A DNA stretch of 64,000 bases from Niallia taxi (GTDB taxonomy: Bacteria; Bacillota; Bacilli; Bacillales; Cytobacillaceae). The translations under genes and the position numbers were made by a program. The stretch is taken from the NCBI RefSeq assembly GCF_032818155.1, contig NZ_CP102590.1, forward strand, positions 496,001 to 560,000, written 5' to 3'. This document shows, piece by piece, positions 43,631 to 52,190 of the stretch; position 1 is the first letter of the stretch; every line of letters starts with the position of its first letter. Under the pieces are notes generated by a model. The model did not search any database, was not told the DNA's origin, and saw only the letters and a list, made by a program, of their open reading frames with translations.

Positions 43631-44380
43631 ATGTTTCGATTAGATGGAAAAGTCGCTGCAATAACAGGTGCGACAAGAGGCATAGGAAAACAAATGGCAC
43701 TAGCTTTAGCGGAAGCTGGAGCAACACTTGCGTTGCTCCAAAGGAATACGGAGGATGACAGCGTTCAAAAGGAAATTGAAGCAATTGGCAAAAAGGCGGT
43801 TATCGTGCCCTGCGATTTAGAAAATCAAGCTCAAGTAAAGCGGGCCATACCAACAGTTGTAGAGCTGCTAGGCAGCATTGATATTCTTGTTAATAATGCA
43901 GGCATTCAACGTCGTTCCCCTTCAATATCGTTTACTGAAGATGACTGGGATGATGTCATCAATGTGAATCTGAAAACTGTTTGGCTGCTATGTCAGGAAG
44001 CAGGTAAATATATGGTTCCGCAAAGACAAGGAAAAATCATTAATATGGCATCCCTTCTATCCTTTCAAGGAGGATTAACTGTTCCTGCCTATGCTGCTGC
44101 TAAAGGCGGAGTGGCTCAGCTGACTAAAGCATTAGCTAATGAGTGGGCAAAGGAAAATGTTAATGTTAATGCGATTGTACCTGGCTATATTGCTACAGAT
44201 ATGAATGAAGCGTTAGTTGCAGATGAATCACGCAATAAACAAATTCTTGAACGCATACCTGCTGGCCGCTGGGGAACTGCAGAAGATTTCAGCGGAACAA
44301 TTGTATTTTTGGCATCAGAGGCTTCCAATTATATACATGGGCATTTATTGGCAGTAGATGGAGGCTGGTTGGGCCGTTGA
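43631..44380 (+). CDS. kduD: SDR dehydrogenase, KduD-like (2-deoxy-D-gluconate 3-dehydrogenase)
   Basis: A 249-residue classical short-chain dehydrogenase: TGATRGIG cofactor loop, NNAG, Ser141/144, Tyr154 and Lys158 (YAAAK). The C-terminal half, with NVNAIVPGYIATDMNEAL, PAGRWGTAEDFSG and HGHLLAVDGGW, is that of KduD, which interconverts 5-keto and 2-keto-3-deoxygluconate in uronate breakdown. AGGAGG lies upstream. It precedes a GntP-type permease and follows a GntR regulator; no KDG kinase or aldolase is in the window, so the assignment to uronate or deoxysugar metabolism is by similarity. Confidence 0.8.
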   Translation: MFRLDGKVAAITGATRGIGKQMALALAEAGATLALLQRNTEDDSVQKEIEAIGKKAVIVPCDLENQAQVKRAIPTVVELLGSIDILVNNAGIQRRSPSISFTEDDWDDVINVNLKTVWLLCQEAGKYMVPQRQGKIINMASLLSFQGGLTVPAYAAAKGGVAQLTKALANEWAKENVNVNAIVPGYIATDMNEALVADESRNKQILERIPAGRWGTAEDFSGTIVFLASEASNYIHGHLLAVDGGWLGR

Positions 44381-44597
44381 ATTATGGGTAGCTTTCTACA
44401 ATTAGGTCTTTCTCATTTATGAGAAATTAGCAACAAATTGCAGGAAAAGATAATGATTTATCTAAATATGCCCATTAAAAAAGGGTCCTATAGTAATAAT
44501 CAAATGATGCCTTGCTTGTCTTCTAAGCAGGGTAAAATCACGCATTTATGTAAGCGTTTTATCATGATTGACTATACCATTTCCTGGAGGTAATACT

Positions 44598-45932
44598 ATG
44601 CCTATTTTAATTGTTGCTTTTGGTGTCCTTATTTTATTATTCCTTATTATGAAAATGAAGCTAAACACTTTTGTATCCCTGGTGATTGTCTCGTTTTTAG
44701 TTGCTGTTGGGCTTGGAATGGAATTAACGGAAATTGTAAAGACAATAGAAGCTGGTATTGGCAGCCAATTGGGGCATTTAGCTTTGGTTTTTGGACTTGG
44801 CGCAATGCTTGGAAGATTAGTATCTGATGTAGGTGGTGGACATAGAATTGCCATTACCCTTATTAATAAATTCGGCAAGAAGCGAATACAGCTGGCTGTT
44901 GTTGTTGCTTCCTTTATTATCGGGATTGCTTTATTTTTTGAAGTTGGACTCGTACTATTAATTCCAATTATTTATGCAATAGCGAAGGAAGTAAAATTGC
45001 CTTTTCTATATTTAGGAATCCCAATGGCAGCGGCATTAAACGTAACACACGGCTTCTTGCCTCCACATCCAGCACCAACTGCGATTACAGCTGCTTATGG
45101 TGCAGACATTGGTCAAGTATTATTATTAGGTACACTTATTGCAATTCCGACAACGATTGTCGCAGGGCCGCTATTTAATAAGTTCGCAATGAAGGTATTG
45201 CCAAATGCTTATAATAAGAGCGGCAACTTAGCTGCATTAGGTCCTCAAAAAGAATTTGCATTAGAGGACACACCTGGTTTTGGCATCAGTGTATTAACAT
45301 CACTATTTCCTGTTATATTTATGGGGCTTGCAACGATATTCTCCTTGCTAATGCCTGGGGAATCTACAGTGAAGGAAGTTGTTGAATTAATTGGTGCACC
45401 TGGTACAGCCATGCTGTTATCGCTTTTAATCGCCATTTATACGATGGGATATGCAAGAAAGATTCCAATGAAAGAGATTGGCAGTACACTTTCTGAATCT
45501 ATTGCACAGATTGCCATGATGCTGTTAATCATCGGAGGCGGCGGTGCCTTTAAACAAGTCCTTGTAGACGGCGGTGTCGGTGATTATGTGGCAACATTAT
45601 TCAGCGAAACAAATATGTCCCCTATTTTAGTTGCCTGGATGATTGCTGCAATTTTACGTCTTTGCTTAGGATCTGCAACAGTGGCTGCACTGACAACAGC
45701 AGGGCTCGTCACCCCTTTACTGACGTTAAGCACGGTAAACCCAGCGCTTGTCGTTTTAGCAACAGGAGCAGGCAGTGTCATATTCTGTCATGTTAATGAT
45801 GCAGGATTTTGGATGGTAAAAGAGTATTTTGGTTTAAGCATGAAGGAAACATTTCAGACATGGAGTGTGCTGACAACCGTGATTTCTGTCACAGGGCTTT
45901 TGTGTGTGTTGCTGTTGGGTGTGATTATTTAA
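44598..45932 (+). CDS. GntP family gluconate-type permease
   Basis: A 444-residue transporter with about twelve membrane segments. Family landmarks: LVFGLGAMLGRLVSDVGGGH, the GFLPPHPAP motif near residue 155, RLCLGSATVAALTTAG and ATGAGSVIFCHVNDAGFWMV. It would import gluconate or a related sugar acid with protons. ATG 44598 follows GGAGG. Cotranscription with the KduD-like gene (217 bp gap) under the GntR regulator is likely but the gap could hold a promoter. Confidence 0.9.
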   Translation: MPILIVAFGVLILLFLIMKMKLNTFVSLVIVSFLVAVGLGMELTEIVKTIEAGIGSQLGHLALVFGLGAMLGRLVSDVGGGHRIAITLINKFGKKRIQLAVVVASFIIGIALFFEVGLVLLIPIIYAIAKEVKLPFLYLGIPMAAALNVTHGFLPPHPAPTAITAAYGADIGQVLLLGTLIAIPTTIVAGPLFNKFAMKVLPNAYNKSGNLAALGPQKEFALEDTPGFGISVLTSLFPVIFMGLATIFSLLMPGESTVKEVVELIGAPGTAMLLSLLIAIYTMGYARKIPMKEIGSTLSESIAQIAMMLLIIGGGGAFKQVLVDGGVGDYVATLFSETNMSPILVAWMIAAILRLCLGSATVAALTTAGLVTPLLTLSTVNPALVVLATGAGSVIFCHVNDAGFWMVKEYFGLSMKETFQTWSVLTTVISVTGLLCVLLLGVII

Positions 45933-46016
45933 AGTATGCAAGCGGTTTTTTGCGAGAAAGTTATGAAGCTATTAAATACATAAAATCTTTATGTAAACGT
46001 CCCATTATTCCATCTT

Positions 46017-46042
46017 AAGACAGGTAATCCTGTCTTTTTTTT
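46017..46042 (+). terminator. Terminator of the permease gene
   Basis: AAGACAGG and CCTGTCTT around TAAT, followed by a run of eight Ts. Confidence 0.9.
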
Positions 46043-46224
46043 CATTGAATTATATGCAAGCTCGTCCCCTGCATAAATGCTGCAGATGAATCAACTGCAT
46101 CACCGGCATTCACAATCAATTGCACAACTATGTTGAAATTAATAGTTTCCATCTCTTCAATCATTGTCTGACCCTTGAGATTATAATCCCAAGTAAACCA
46201 GTCCTTTTTCGCTGTCTCGATCAC
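46042..46224 (-). CDS. Doubtful small protein
   Basis: A 60-codon frame from GTG 46224 ending at the permease terminator. It reads METINFNIVVQLIVNAGDAV in its second half. No ribosome binding site stands before the start. Could be the tail of a decayed gene, with nothing recognisable upstream. Confidence 0.25.
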   Translation of the reverse strand: MIETAKKDWFTWDYNLKGQTMIEEMETINFNIVVQLIVNAGDAVDSSAAFMQGTSLHIIQ

Positions 46225-46419
46225 TACAAAAATTGTTCTAACCTTTAAGCGAGCACCAGAAAACCTCCATTTTGTTAAACACAGATAAAAGGTATTTCCC
46301 TCTCACTTCCTCTTATCCAAAGAATTGCAAATGGACATGCGGACTCCTAAACAAGCACTATACTTTTGATATGGTTATGCAACTATTTTTCTGGAGACAC
46401 TTCTTTGCAATGGGCCATT

Positions 46420-46647
46420 TTAATCTATTACCAGAAATGCTCTGCCTTCCTCTAAGAACGCTTCCAGCTCCTCAAACTCCAAATAGGTAAATCCATGTGT
46501 TCGTGACACACAGGTAATTACATCATTTTCTTCATCCACACTAAATATAGTGTATCTACATCCATCTAAGATGATGGCCAATCCTAGCGGAAGATTTGCA
46601 TGATTATCATTACTATAAAACCCACTTGTTTTCTCGAAAACTTTCAT
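46420..46647 (-). CDS. Small hypothetical protein
   Basis: A 75-residue acidic protein from ATG 46647, with AGAGGTGATAGT upstream. Beta-rich with a cysteine pair (DGCRYTIFS, ITCVSRTHGF) and an acidic end (EFEELEAFLEEGRAFLV). It lies 24 nt after yozG, so it may belong to that operon. No family recognised. Confidence 0.6.
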   Translation of the reverse strand: MKVFEKTSGFYSNDNHANLPLGLAIILDGCRYTIFSVDEENDVITCVSRTHGFTYLEFEELEAFLEEGRAFLVID

Positions 46648-46671
46648 ACTATCACCTCTTTATAAAATAAG

Positions 46672-46884
46672 TTAATTATCATCTTGACGGTACTCTAAAA
46701 TGTCGCCAGGCTGGCAATTTAATGCCTTGCAAATCGCATCCAATGTAGCTAACCGCACCGCTTTAGCTTTCCCGTTTTTTAGAATGGAGAGGTTTGCCAT
46801 AGTGATACCGACCTGCTCCGAAAGCTCTGTCACACTCATTTTTCGTTTTGCTAGCATCACATCTATATTAATTACAATTGCCAT
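46672..46884 (-). CDS. yozG: Xre-family helix-turn-helix regulator, YozG-like
   Basis: A 70-residue Cro/CI-type regulator: INIDVMLAKRKMSVTELSEQ then VGITMANLSILKNGKAKAVR and ICKALNCQPGDILEY, the common small YozG form. ATG 46884 follows GAGGTGG. It starts 10 nt after the stop of a YoaS-like membrane protein, an arrangement also found in B. subtilis (yoaS-yozG). Likely represses its own operon through the inverted repeat upstream of yoaS. Confidence 0.85.
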   Translation of the reverse strand: MAIVINIDVMLAKRKMSVTELSEQVGITMANLSILKNGKAKAVRLATLDAICKALNCQPGDILEYRQDDN

Positions 46885-46894
46885 ATTTTCCACC

Positions 46895-47371
46895 TCATAT
46901 CGTATGCTCATTTTCGTCTTTTAGTTCAATTGCGTCCTTCAGAAGCTTTTGAAGGACAGCAGCAAACACCGCAATAACGATGGAAGCAAAAACAGGAACC
47001 ATGCCAATAAGAACTAATCCTGGAGCATCGTCTAGCTGTGCTACAAAAAAAACAAATGGAAGCATAAATACATATAAGCAGCTAATGACCATTGCACTTA
47101 GTTTTATCCACTTTAACGCATTCACTGAGTCTTCTGAGAATGCGTTGTTCTTATCAATATAGTTTAAAAGTCGGTAAGCCTGATACAACGCATAGAAATA
47201 AGGGGCAGCTGATGCATACATGATCGTAACAATGGGATATAAAACTTCCGCATAATCTGGATTTGCAGCATGTGTGGGTAACCAAGTTAAACCAAAAATC
47301 CCTAAAGCTAAAATCGGAATTCCTAACAGAAAAACAGCTAATTTTAAAAAGGACGTAGACCCTCGTTTCAT
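46895..47371 (-). CDS. yoaS: DUF2975 membrane protein, YoaS-like
   Basis: A 158-residue protein with four membrane segments (about 9-28, 45-62, 92-112, 122-142) and the DUF2975 pattern, including LLNYIDKNNAFSEDSVNALK between TM2 and TM3. DUF2975 proteins are regularly paired with YozG-type regulators and may sense membrane state for them. Function not established. Confidence 0.85.
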   Translation of the reverse strand: MKRGSTSFLKLAVFLLGIPILALGIFGLTWLPTHAANPDYAEVLYPIVTIMYASAAPYFYALYQAYRLLNYIDKNNAFSEDSVNALKWIKLSAMVISCLYVFMLPFVFFVAQLDDAPGLVLIGMVPVFASIVIAVFAAVLQKLLKDAIELKDENEHTI

Positions 47372-47401
47372 TTAAAACACCTCACCAAATGAATTTAACA
47401 C

Positions 47402-47428
47402 ATAATTTATTGTTTTACAATAAATTAT
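47402..47428. promoter_or_regulatory. Operator-like inverted repeat upstream of yoaS-yozG
   Basis: ATAATTTATTG and CAATAAATTAT are perfect 11-bp arms around TTTTA, 31 bp before the yoaS start. Likely YozG site. Confidence 0.5.
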
Positions 47429-47704
47429 TATTGATTTTTACTAATTAGTTATTGAAAGACATTTTGTAATGAGCCTATTAATCTTTAAAAAATCTAGACT
47501 AAATTTCAATAAAAAAAGGCCTAAACCCCATATGTTCCAAGAGTTTAGACATTTTACTAAGACATTTATTAATAAGATAAAGTACAGTATCTTATTACCT
47601 GAATTCTTCACTTATTGTATAAGATATAAAACAGCAGTTTTTTGCTATATTTAGCAATACCGCTTTTTATCAATTCGTATTTTATTTTCCTATCAAAACA
47701 ACGA
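47429..47704. other. Gene-free stretch
   Basis: AT-rich DNA with a loose CTAAAC/GTTTAG pairing near 47520-47550 but no convincing gene. Confidence 0.35.
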
Positions 47705-47935
47705 TCACATAGGAATATAACCTTTAGTCAGATATACAAAAAACACAACGGGAATGAAACTAAATATCATACATAAATTACATAAGGCTAACCATCTTGT
47801 GTTAGAGAGTATTCCTAAAATCATTCCAACAGGGTTAATAATTAAAGTAAGCATCCCATACGGTGCCTGTATTTTAAAAGCCAAATAAGGCATCCAGACG
47901 ACTATGCCACAAGGAATAATGTCATAGATAGCCAA
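47705..47935 (-). CDS. Small two-helix membrane protein, possibly incomplete
   Basis: A 76-residue hydrophobic protein from TTG 47935, preceded only by a weak AGAGAACGA. Two or three membrane segments (YGMLTLIINPVGMILGIL; LCMIFSFIPVVFFVYL). The absence of a good start suggests a truncated relic of a larger membrane protein. No family recognised. Confidence 0.35.
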   Translation of the reverse strand: MAIYDIIPCGIVVWMPYLAFKIQAPYGMLTLIINPVGMILGILSNTRWLALCNLCMIFSFIPVVFFVYLTKGYIPM

Positions 47936-48440
47936 AAGTATCGTTCTCTTTTACAAGTGACATGATTAAGTAATTTCACTCTTTTCAGTCCCTTTTTACA
48001 CTTATTATAACATGGTTTTAAAAATTTATTGGCTAACCCTTCTTAATAAGCATTCACTTATCTCTAAATAGACAGTTCACACAGTTATCTAATTATAAGC
48101 GCTATTTGTCTTAGAAAATGAAGATGTTAATGTTCTTAGCACCTTTTATACAGGGCAACATCTCAACATATTTACTACTGTTTATCTTTATCCGTTACTA
48201 AAAGTAAATTTTTTAATCAATAAGCTTTTTTGATAAATAACATATGTAAATTGTCTTTTTCAATAATCTACTTATTCGCATACAAAGAAAAGCACTCCCC
48301 TTTAAAAAGGAATGCACTCCCCCGCTTTATCTCTTACGTTTTTTATTAGCTTTCACAACATTTCTAGAGGCACTTTCTATAGTCTCTTGCATCTTAATTG
48401 TAAATCCTCATGTTACAACTTATAACACCAAATGAGCTAT
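47936..48440. other. Gene-free stretch
   Basis: About 500 bp of AT-rich DNA. A 21-codon basic frame near 48310-48390 (minus strand) lacks a good start. No repeats recognised. Confidence 0.35.
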
Positions 48441-48464
48441 TTTTTTCTGCCTAAGCAGAAAAAA
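48441..48464 (-). terminator. Terminator of the YjcZ-type gene
   Basis: TTTTTTCTGC and GCAGAAAAAA around CTAA, 3 bp past the stop codon. Confidence 0.75.
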
Positions 48465-48467
48465 TAT

Positions 48468-48671
48468 TTAACAGAGACATGCTCCAACAATGATTAATAG
48501 AATAAATAACACGACAATTAAGACAAAATTATTATTTTGATATGTCGGACATGCATAACTGTAAGCTGGTGCTGTATAGGTAGGGAATGATTGAACAAAA
48601 GCAGGAGACGTAGTGGGCTGAGGCGGTACATTCGCACCGACTGTTGGAGGCGCGTTCACATTTGCATACAT
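48468..48671 (-). CDS. YjcZ-type small sporulation protein
   Basis: A 67-residue protein from ATG 48671 (AGGATG upstream). A Pro/Thr/Ala-rich N-terminus leads to the C-terminal hydrophobic segment NNFVLIVVLFILLIIVG, the signature of YjcZ/SscA-like spore peptides, ending in ACLC. Typical YjcZ peptides are 25-50 residues and Gly-rich; this one has a longer proline-rich head. Probably embedded in a forespore or mother-cell membrane. Confidence 0.75.
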   Translation of the reverse strand: MYANVNAPPTVGANVPPQPTTSPAFVQSFPTYTAPAYSYACPTYQNNNFVLIVVLFILLIIVGACLC

Positions 48672-48817
48672 ATTTAAACATCCTTTCTTTTTAAGTAAGC
48701 TTCTCACTACATAATACTCTCAGATATGAAAATGGAGCCCGTCTACTGAAAAATGGGTGTTTTACCTGGTAATTAAAAATGTCATTTATCGAATAAGGTA
48801 CTTATGCTATTTTTGTC

Positions 48818-49669
48818 TTAGAAGAACTGAAATCCCAATGAAATTAAATAATTATTGTAATTTAGTAATGAAATGGAACTGAGGTTATGGTGTACGAAAG
48901 GCTGTTTTATTTTGAAGTCAATGCTAGTCGGTTGTCTGTTTGTCAATGCTGATAAACGAGAAAAAGAAGGTCTTGTCAACAAACTTGTTAGGGCTGCGGA
49001 ACGATTACTCCCTTGCCTTCTCTGTTTATTGAGAACCTGAACTATTTTTTCATTAGTTTTAATAGAAAATCCGTGTCCGAAAAAGCTTGAGTCATCGAGA
49101 AGTATGGCATTTACCCCTCTAAACCAAGGTGTTTGTGGGTTAAAGTCGGGATTATCGAAGTAAACAATGTCACCAGGTAAAAAACCACTTGAATGAAATG
49201 TAACGAGACCGAGGTCAGTATCAGTATGCCAGCTGTAAAGATAAAGTCCTTGAAAATAAGCATTGAATATATGATGACCAAGGGTCTGTAACGTAGCATA
49301 GTAATAGATAATCACAGAAGCTGTAGCACATTCAAACGCATACAGCGAACTGTTCTTAAAAATGTCCATAATTGCATCAGAAGGCCTAACATCCGGTCTC
49401 AGTAGAAAACCACCAGCCTTCGTTAATTTCCAGTAATTTGGGTTACATCGAGCTTGCTCGAAAATAGTAAATTCAGGCCTGGCTTCATTCATTGCTCTTG
49501 CGCTGTTAATAATATTTTTCCGTACTTTTATTTCAAATAGTAATTCTCTTGAAGAATTATAAGAATATACAATATTATCTTCTTGCATAAATTGCATTAT
49601 GTTTTTCTCAACTTGATCTAATTCCAAATTTTCTTGGAATTCAAAGGATTTACCCATTACTTGTATCAC
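48818..49669 (-). CDS. tgl: Spore-coat protein-glutamine gamma-glutamyltransferase
   Basis: A 283-residue homologue of B. subtilis Tgl, which crosslinks spore-coat proteins through glutamine-lysine bonds. The catalytic region AFECATASVIIYY holds the nucleophile Cys114; DPQ.P.WRG.N.ILL and FFGHGF follow as in Tgl. GTG 49669 follows GGAGG at 7 nt; an upstream TTG extension contains that site and is unlikely. The C-terminus carries ~40 extra residues (from about 240: ALTSLLTRPSFSRL onward) compared with the ~245-residue B. subtilis enzyme. Expected to be made late in the mother cell; it lies beside other spore-type genes. Confidence 0.9.
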   Translation of the reverse strand: MIQVMGKSFEFQENLELDQVEKNIMQFMQEDNIVYSYNSSRELLFEIKVRKNIINSARAMNEARPEFTIFEQARCNPNYWKLTKAGGFLLRPDVRPSDAIMDIFKNSSLYAFECATASVIIYYYATLQTLGHHIFNAYFQGLYLYSWHTDTDLGLVTFHSSGFLPGDIVYFDNPDFNPQTPWFRGVNAILLDDSSFFGHGFSIKTNEKIVQVLNKQRRQGSNRSAALTSLLTRPSFSRLSALTNRQPTSIDFKIKQPFVHHNLSSISLLNYNNYLISLGFQFF

Positions 49670-49800
49670 TCTTGTTCCTCCATTCTCTGCTTTTTCCAAC
49701 TGTATTAAACATAACTTATTCCCATCTTCTTTTTAAAATAGAGCAAATCCTGTTAGCAGGAAGCTATCCTTGCATAATAAATAGTTTCTACCTAAGTAAA

Positions 49801-49830
49801 AGGGCGATGCTCTAATTAAAGCATCACCCT
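49801..49830 (-). terminator. Terminator of the Pro/Gly-rich protein gene
   Basis: AGGGCGATGCT pairs with AGCATCACCCT (one mismatch); CTTTTACTT follows on the minus strand. Confidence 0.8.
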
Positions 49831-49836
49831 GTATAT

Positions 49837-50223
49837 TTAGTAGCATGTAAATGAAATAATTCTTCTTGTGTCAATACCAAAAATCACCCAACCCCTACCA
49901 GTCCATCTGAAACCAGCCACAGATCTTGGGCCTACGAATACTGGATAAAACCAAAATCCTGTACCATTACTTAGCCAAATAAAAGTATTACGAAACAGGC
50001 ATAATCTTATTGCTCCAGGATCCACAGCGAATGGTGAAGCAGCTGCTTGTTGAGGAATAAATGGTGGAGGAGGAGCTGTTGGAGCTTGTGAAGGTTGTAA
50101 TGGTGGTAGACCTGATGGTCCTCCAAAACCAGGTCCTCCAAAACCAGGTTGACCTGATGGGCCTGGAGATTGTGGAAATAGAAAATTCAGAAATTGTCGA
50201 TCATAATTTATATTTTGATACAT
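49837..50223 (-). CDS. Pro/Gly-rich probable spore-surface protein
   Basis: About 128 residues. The N-terminal half is low complexity (FGGPGFGGPSGLPPLQPSQA, then APTAPPPPF). The C-terminal ~60 residues are compact and aromatic: RLCLFRNTFIWLSNGTGFWF, then VAGFRWTGRGWVIFGIDTRR, ending SFTCY. Start ATG 50223 lies 11 nt after AAGGTGG; GTG 50238 is the alternative. I recall similar domains in Bacillus spore-associated genes but cannot name the family. The position next to tgl suggests a coat protein and possible crosslinking substrate (inference). Confidence 0.6.
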   Translation of the reverse strand: MYQNINYDRQFLNFLFPQSPGPSGQPGFGGPGFGGPSGLPPLQPSQAPTAPPPPFIPQQAAASPFAVDPGAIRLCLFRNTFIWLSNGTGFWFYPVFVGPRSVAGFRWTGRGWVIFGIDTRRIISFTCY

Positions 50224-50544
50224 TTGAAATATCGCCACCTTATTTTAAATAAATCCTAAAGGTATTGTATGTTTTACTTTTTTTTGTGAAGCTTATTCGC
50301 CTAAAACTTAGGCTGTTAAATTTCATTGTTGATATTACTTAAAAGATAAAAACACAAAAATACTTTGGTTTTTCGTGTTTCTTGTTCAACTCCCCCCTGT
50401 TAGTGTAAGTACATTCCTTCACAAATTTGTCTTTCGCTATTTCTTTTATTACAGGAATGCTTCCATGATTGTTACATAGGTAAAATCTCAATTTTTATTT
50501 TTTTATACTATATTTATTCTGTTAAATATTGTATAATCCCCTTT

Positions 50545-50855
50545 AATAAATGCAATGAAAAGAAGAGTAAGTGTGCAAAAGCATAACAGAGAACTCCAGT
50601 TGCTGGAAATGGAGGATGTAATTGTACCCTGAACCAAGTCTTAGAGCAGCATATAGGATATTTCTTTCTGATATTGATTATATGTCGGTTTTCTTCCGTT
50701 AAAGAGAAAGAGTATAAACATTCCACTAATTTGGCTTGTAGTACTCGAAAAGGTTTCTGTGGTAACACAGAAATAAACTGGGGTGGCACCACGATCTTCT
50801 TAAATATAAGAAGTCTCGTCCTCAAGGAGTATTCCTTGGAGGTGAGATTTTTTTG
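50545..50855 (+). ncRNA. T-box leader riboswitch upstream of an MFS transporter
   Basis: Landmarks in order: AGTA (50566-50569) and GAAC (50631-50634), the two sides of a stem I loop E; AGAGA and a CCAGTTGCTGG apical hairpin between them; the T-box GGGGTGGCACCACG (50780-50793); and an intrinsic terminator CTCGTCCTCAAGGA/TCCTTGGAGGTGAG with T run (50815-50853). The T-box tRNA-binding tetranucleotide reads UGGC, which would pair with a tRNA ending GCCA. The triplet after GAAC is CAA (50635-50637), a possible glutamine specifier; this reading is tentative. Readthrough would depend on uncharged tRNA. Confidence 0.85.
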
Positions 50856-50886
50856 TTTTTAAAACTTATATTGAGGAGTTATTAGA

Positions 50887-52101
50887 ATGAAATGGAAAAA
50901 TCCCCTTTTACTTTTATGTGGAATTGGAATTTCAAATATAGGTGCATGGGTTTACTTAATTGCATTAAATTTAATTATATTAGATATGACGAGGTCACCG
51001 TTATCCATTTCCTTACTATATATGCTACTGCCTATCGCCACCTTGTTTACAAATCTCTGGTCGGGAAGTTTTATTGATCGATTTAATAAAAGAAACCTCA
51101 TGATTTTTCTTGACTTATTTAGAGCAATATTTATCTTTACATTGCCTTTTTTTGAGTCTCTTTTTCTAATTTACATAGTAGTTTTTATCATTAATATAGC
51201 TAACACTATATTAATGATAAAAACTACTATGGTTTACATGACAAAGTTAATTCCAAAAACAAATAGGCAAAGATTTAATGCCTTAAGAAACTTCATTAAT
51301 TCATGTGGATTTATACTCGGACCTTCCATAGCAGGATTTCTTTTTATTATTGGTACTCCAAATCTAGCTATTCTGCTGAATTCTTTTGCGTTAATCTTAT
51401 CAGCGATAGTCATACTGCTACTTCCAAATGTAGAAATAAAGAAGGGAGATATACTTTTACAAAAGATCAATATTGCATTAATCTTAAACGATTGGAAAAG
51501 CGTATTTCAATTTAGTAAAACTAATGTCTATGTGACTCTCATTTATGTTCTATTTAGTTTAGTTACAGTGTTTATGACTGCCTTAGATTCTTTAGAAGCA
51601 GCTTTTGCTACAGAAGTACTATCATTATCTGATAGTACCTATGGATTTCTAGTCAGTATTGCAGGAGTTGGAATCATTGCTGGTTCACTTGTTAATACTT
51701 TATTCGCAAACAAATTAAAACTAAATGTTCTAATTGGACTTGGTGCATTCTTCACACCTATTGGCTACATAATCTTTGCCTTTTCAACTGATTTTATATG
51801 GGCATCTATCGGATTCTTCACTTTAACTTTTTTCTTGTCATTCGCAAACATAGGGTTCTTAACTTTCTATCAAAACAATGTCCCTGTAGAGATTATGGGA
51901 AGGTTCTCCAGTATTTTAGGAATTCTGGAAGCTGGTTTAATTATATTATTGACAATGACATTCGGTTTATCTGCTGAGCAGTTTGACATTCGTCCCATTT
52001 ATATCCTTGGATCGGTAGCTTTCTTAGTATTAGGGTTAATAATCATTATTTTTGTAAGTACTAAGTCTAAAAGAAATTATCATGAACAGGTGCTGGAATA
52101 A
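50887..52101 (+). CDS. MFS transporter under T-box control
   Basis: A 404-residue twelve-segment MFS protein of the MFS_3/macrolide-efflux-like group (GIGISNIGAWVYLIALNLII at the start, DRFNKRNLMIFLDLFRA after TM2). GAGGAG lies 10 nt upstream of the ATG. A T-box leader directly upstream means the gene is induced by uncharged tRNA, which points to an amino acid or peptide carrier rather than a drug exporter, despite the family. No aminoacyl-tRNA synthetase or biosynthesis gene is in the transcription unit. Confidence 0.85.
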   Translation: MKWKNPLLLLCGIGISNIGAWVYLIALNLIILDMTRSPLSISLLYMLLPIATLFTNLWSGSFIDRFNKRNLMIFLDLFRAIFIFTLPFFESLFLIYIVVFIINIANTILMIKTTMVYMTKLIPKTNRQRFNALRNFINSCGFILGPSIAGFLFIIGTPNLAILLNSFALILSAIVILLLPNVEIKKGDILLQKINIALILNDWKSVFQFSKTNVYVTLIYVLFSLVTVFMTALDSLEAAFATEVLSLSDSTYGFLVSIAGVGIIAGSLVNTLFANKLKLNVLIGLGAFFTPIGYIIFAFSTDFIWASIGFFTLTFFLSFANIGFLTFYQNNVPVEIMGRFSSILGILEAGLIILLTMTFGLSAEQFDIRPIYILGSVAFLVLGLIIIIFVSTKSKRNYHEQVLE

Positions 52102-52111
52102 AAACCAAGTA

Positions 52112-52138
52112 AGTCCCTTTCTAAAGTAGAAAGGGACT
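52112..52138 (+). terminator. Terminator of the T-box regulated transporter
   Basis: AGTCCCTTTCT and AGAAAGGGACT around AAAGT, followed by ATTTTT. Confidence 0.9.
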
Positions 52139-52190
52139 ATTTTTAAGTTATCACTCAAATCTGTTCTTCCAATATCCTGTCACGTTTTTA

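Noticed and set aside
48310..48390. 21-codon basic peptide frame on the minus strand
   Set aside because: No proper ribosome binding site and no conservation that I can recognise.
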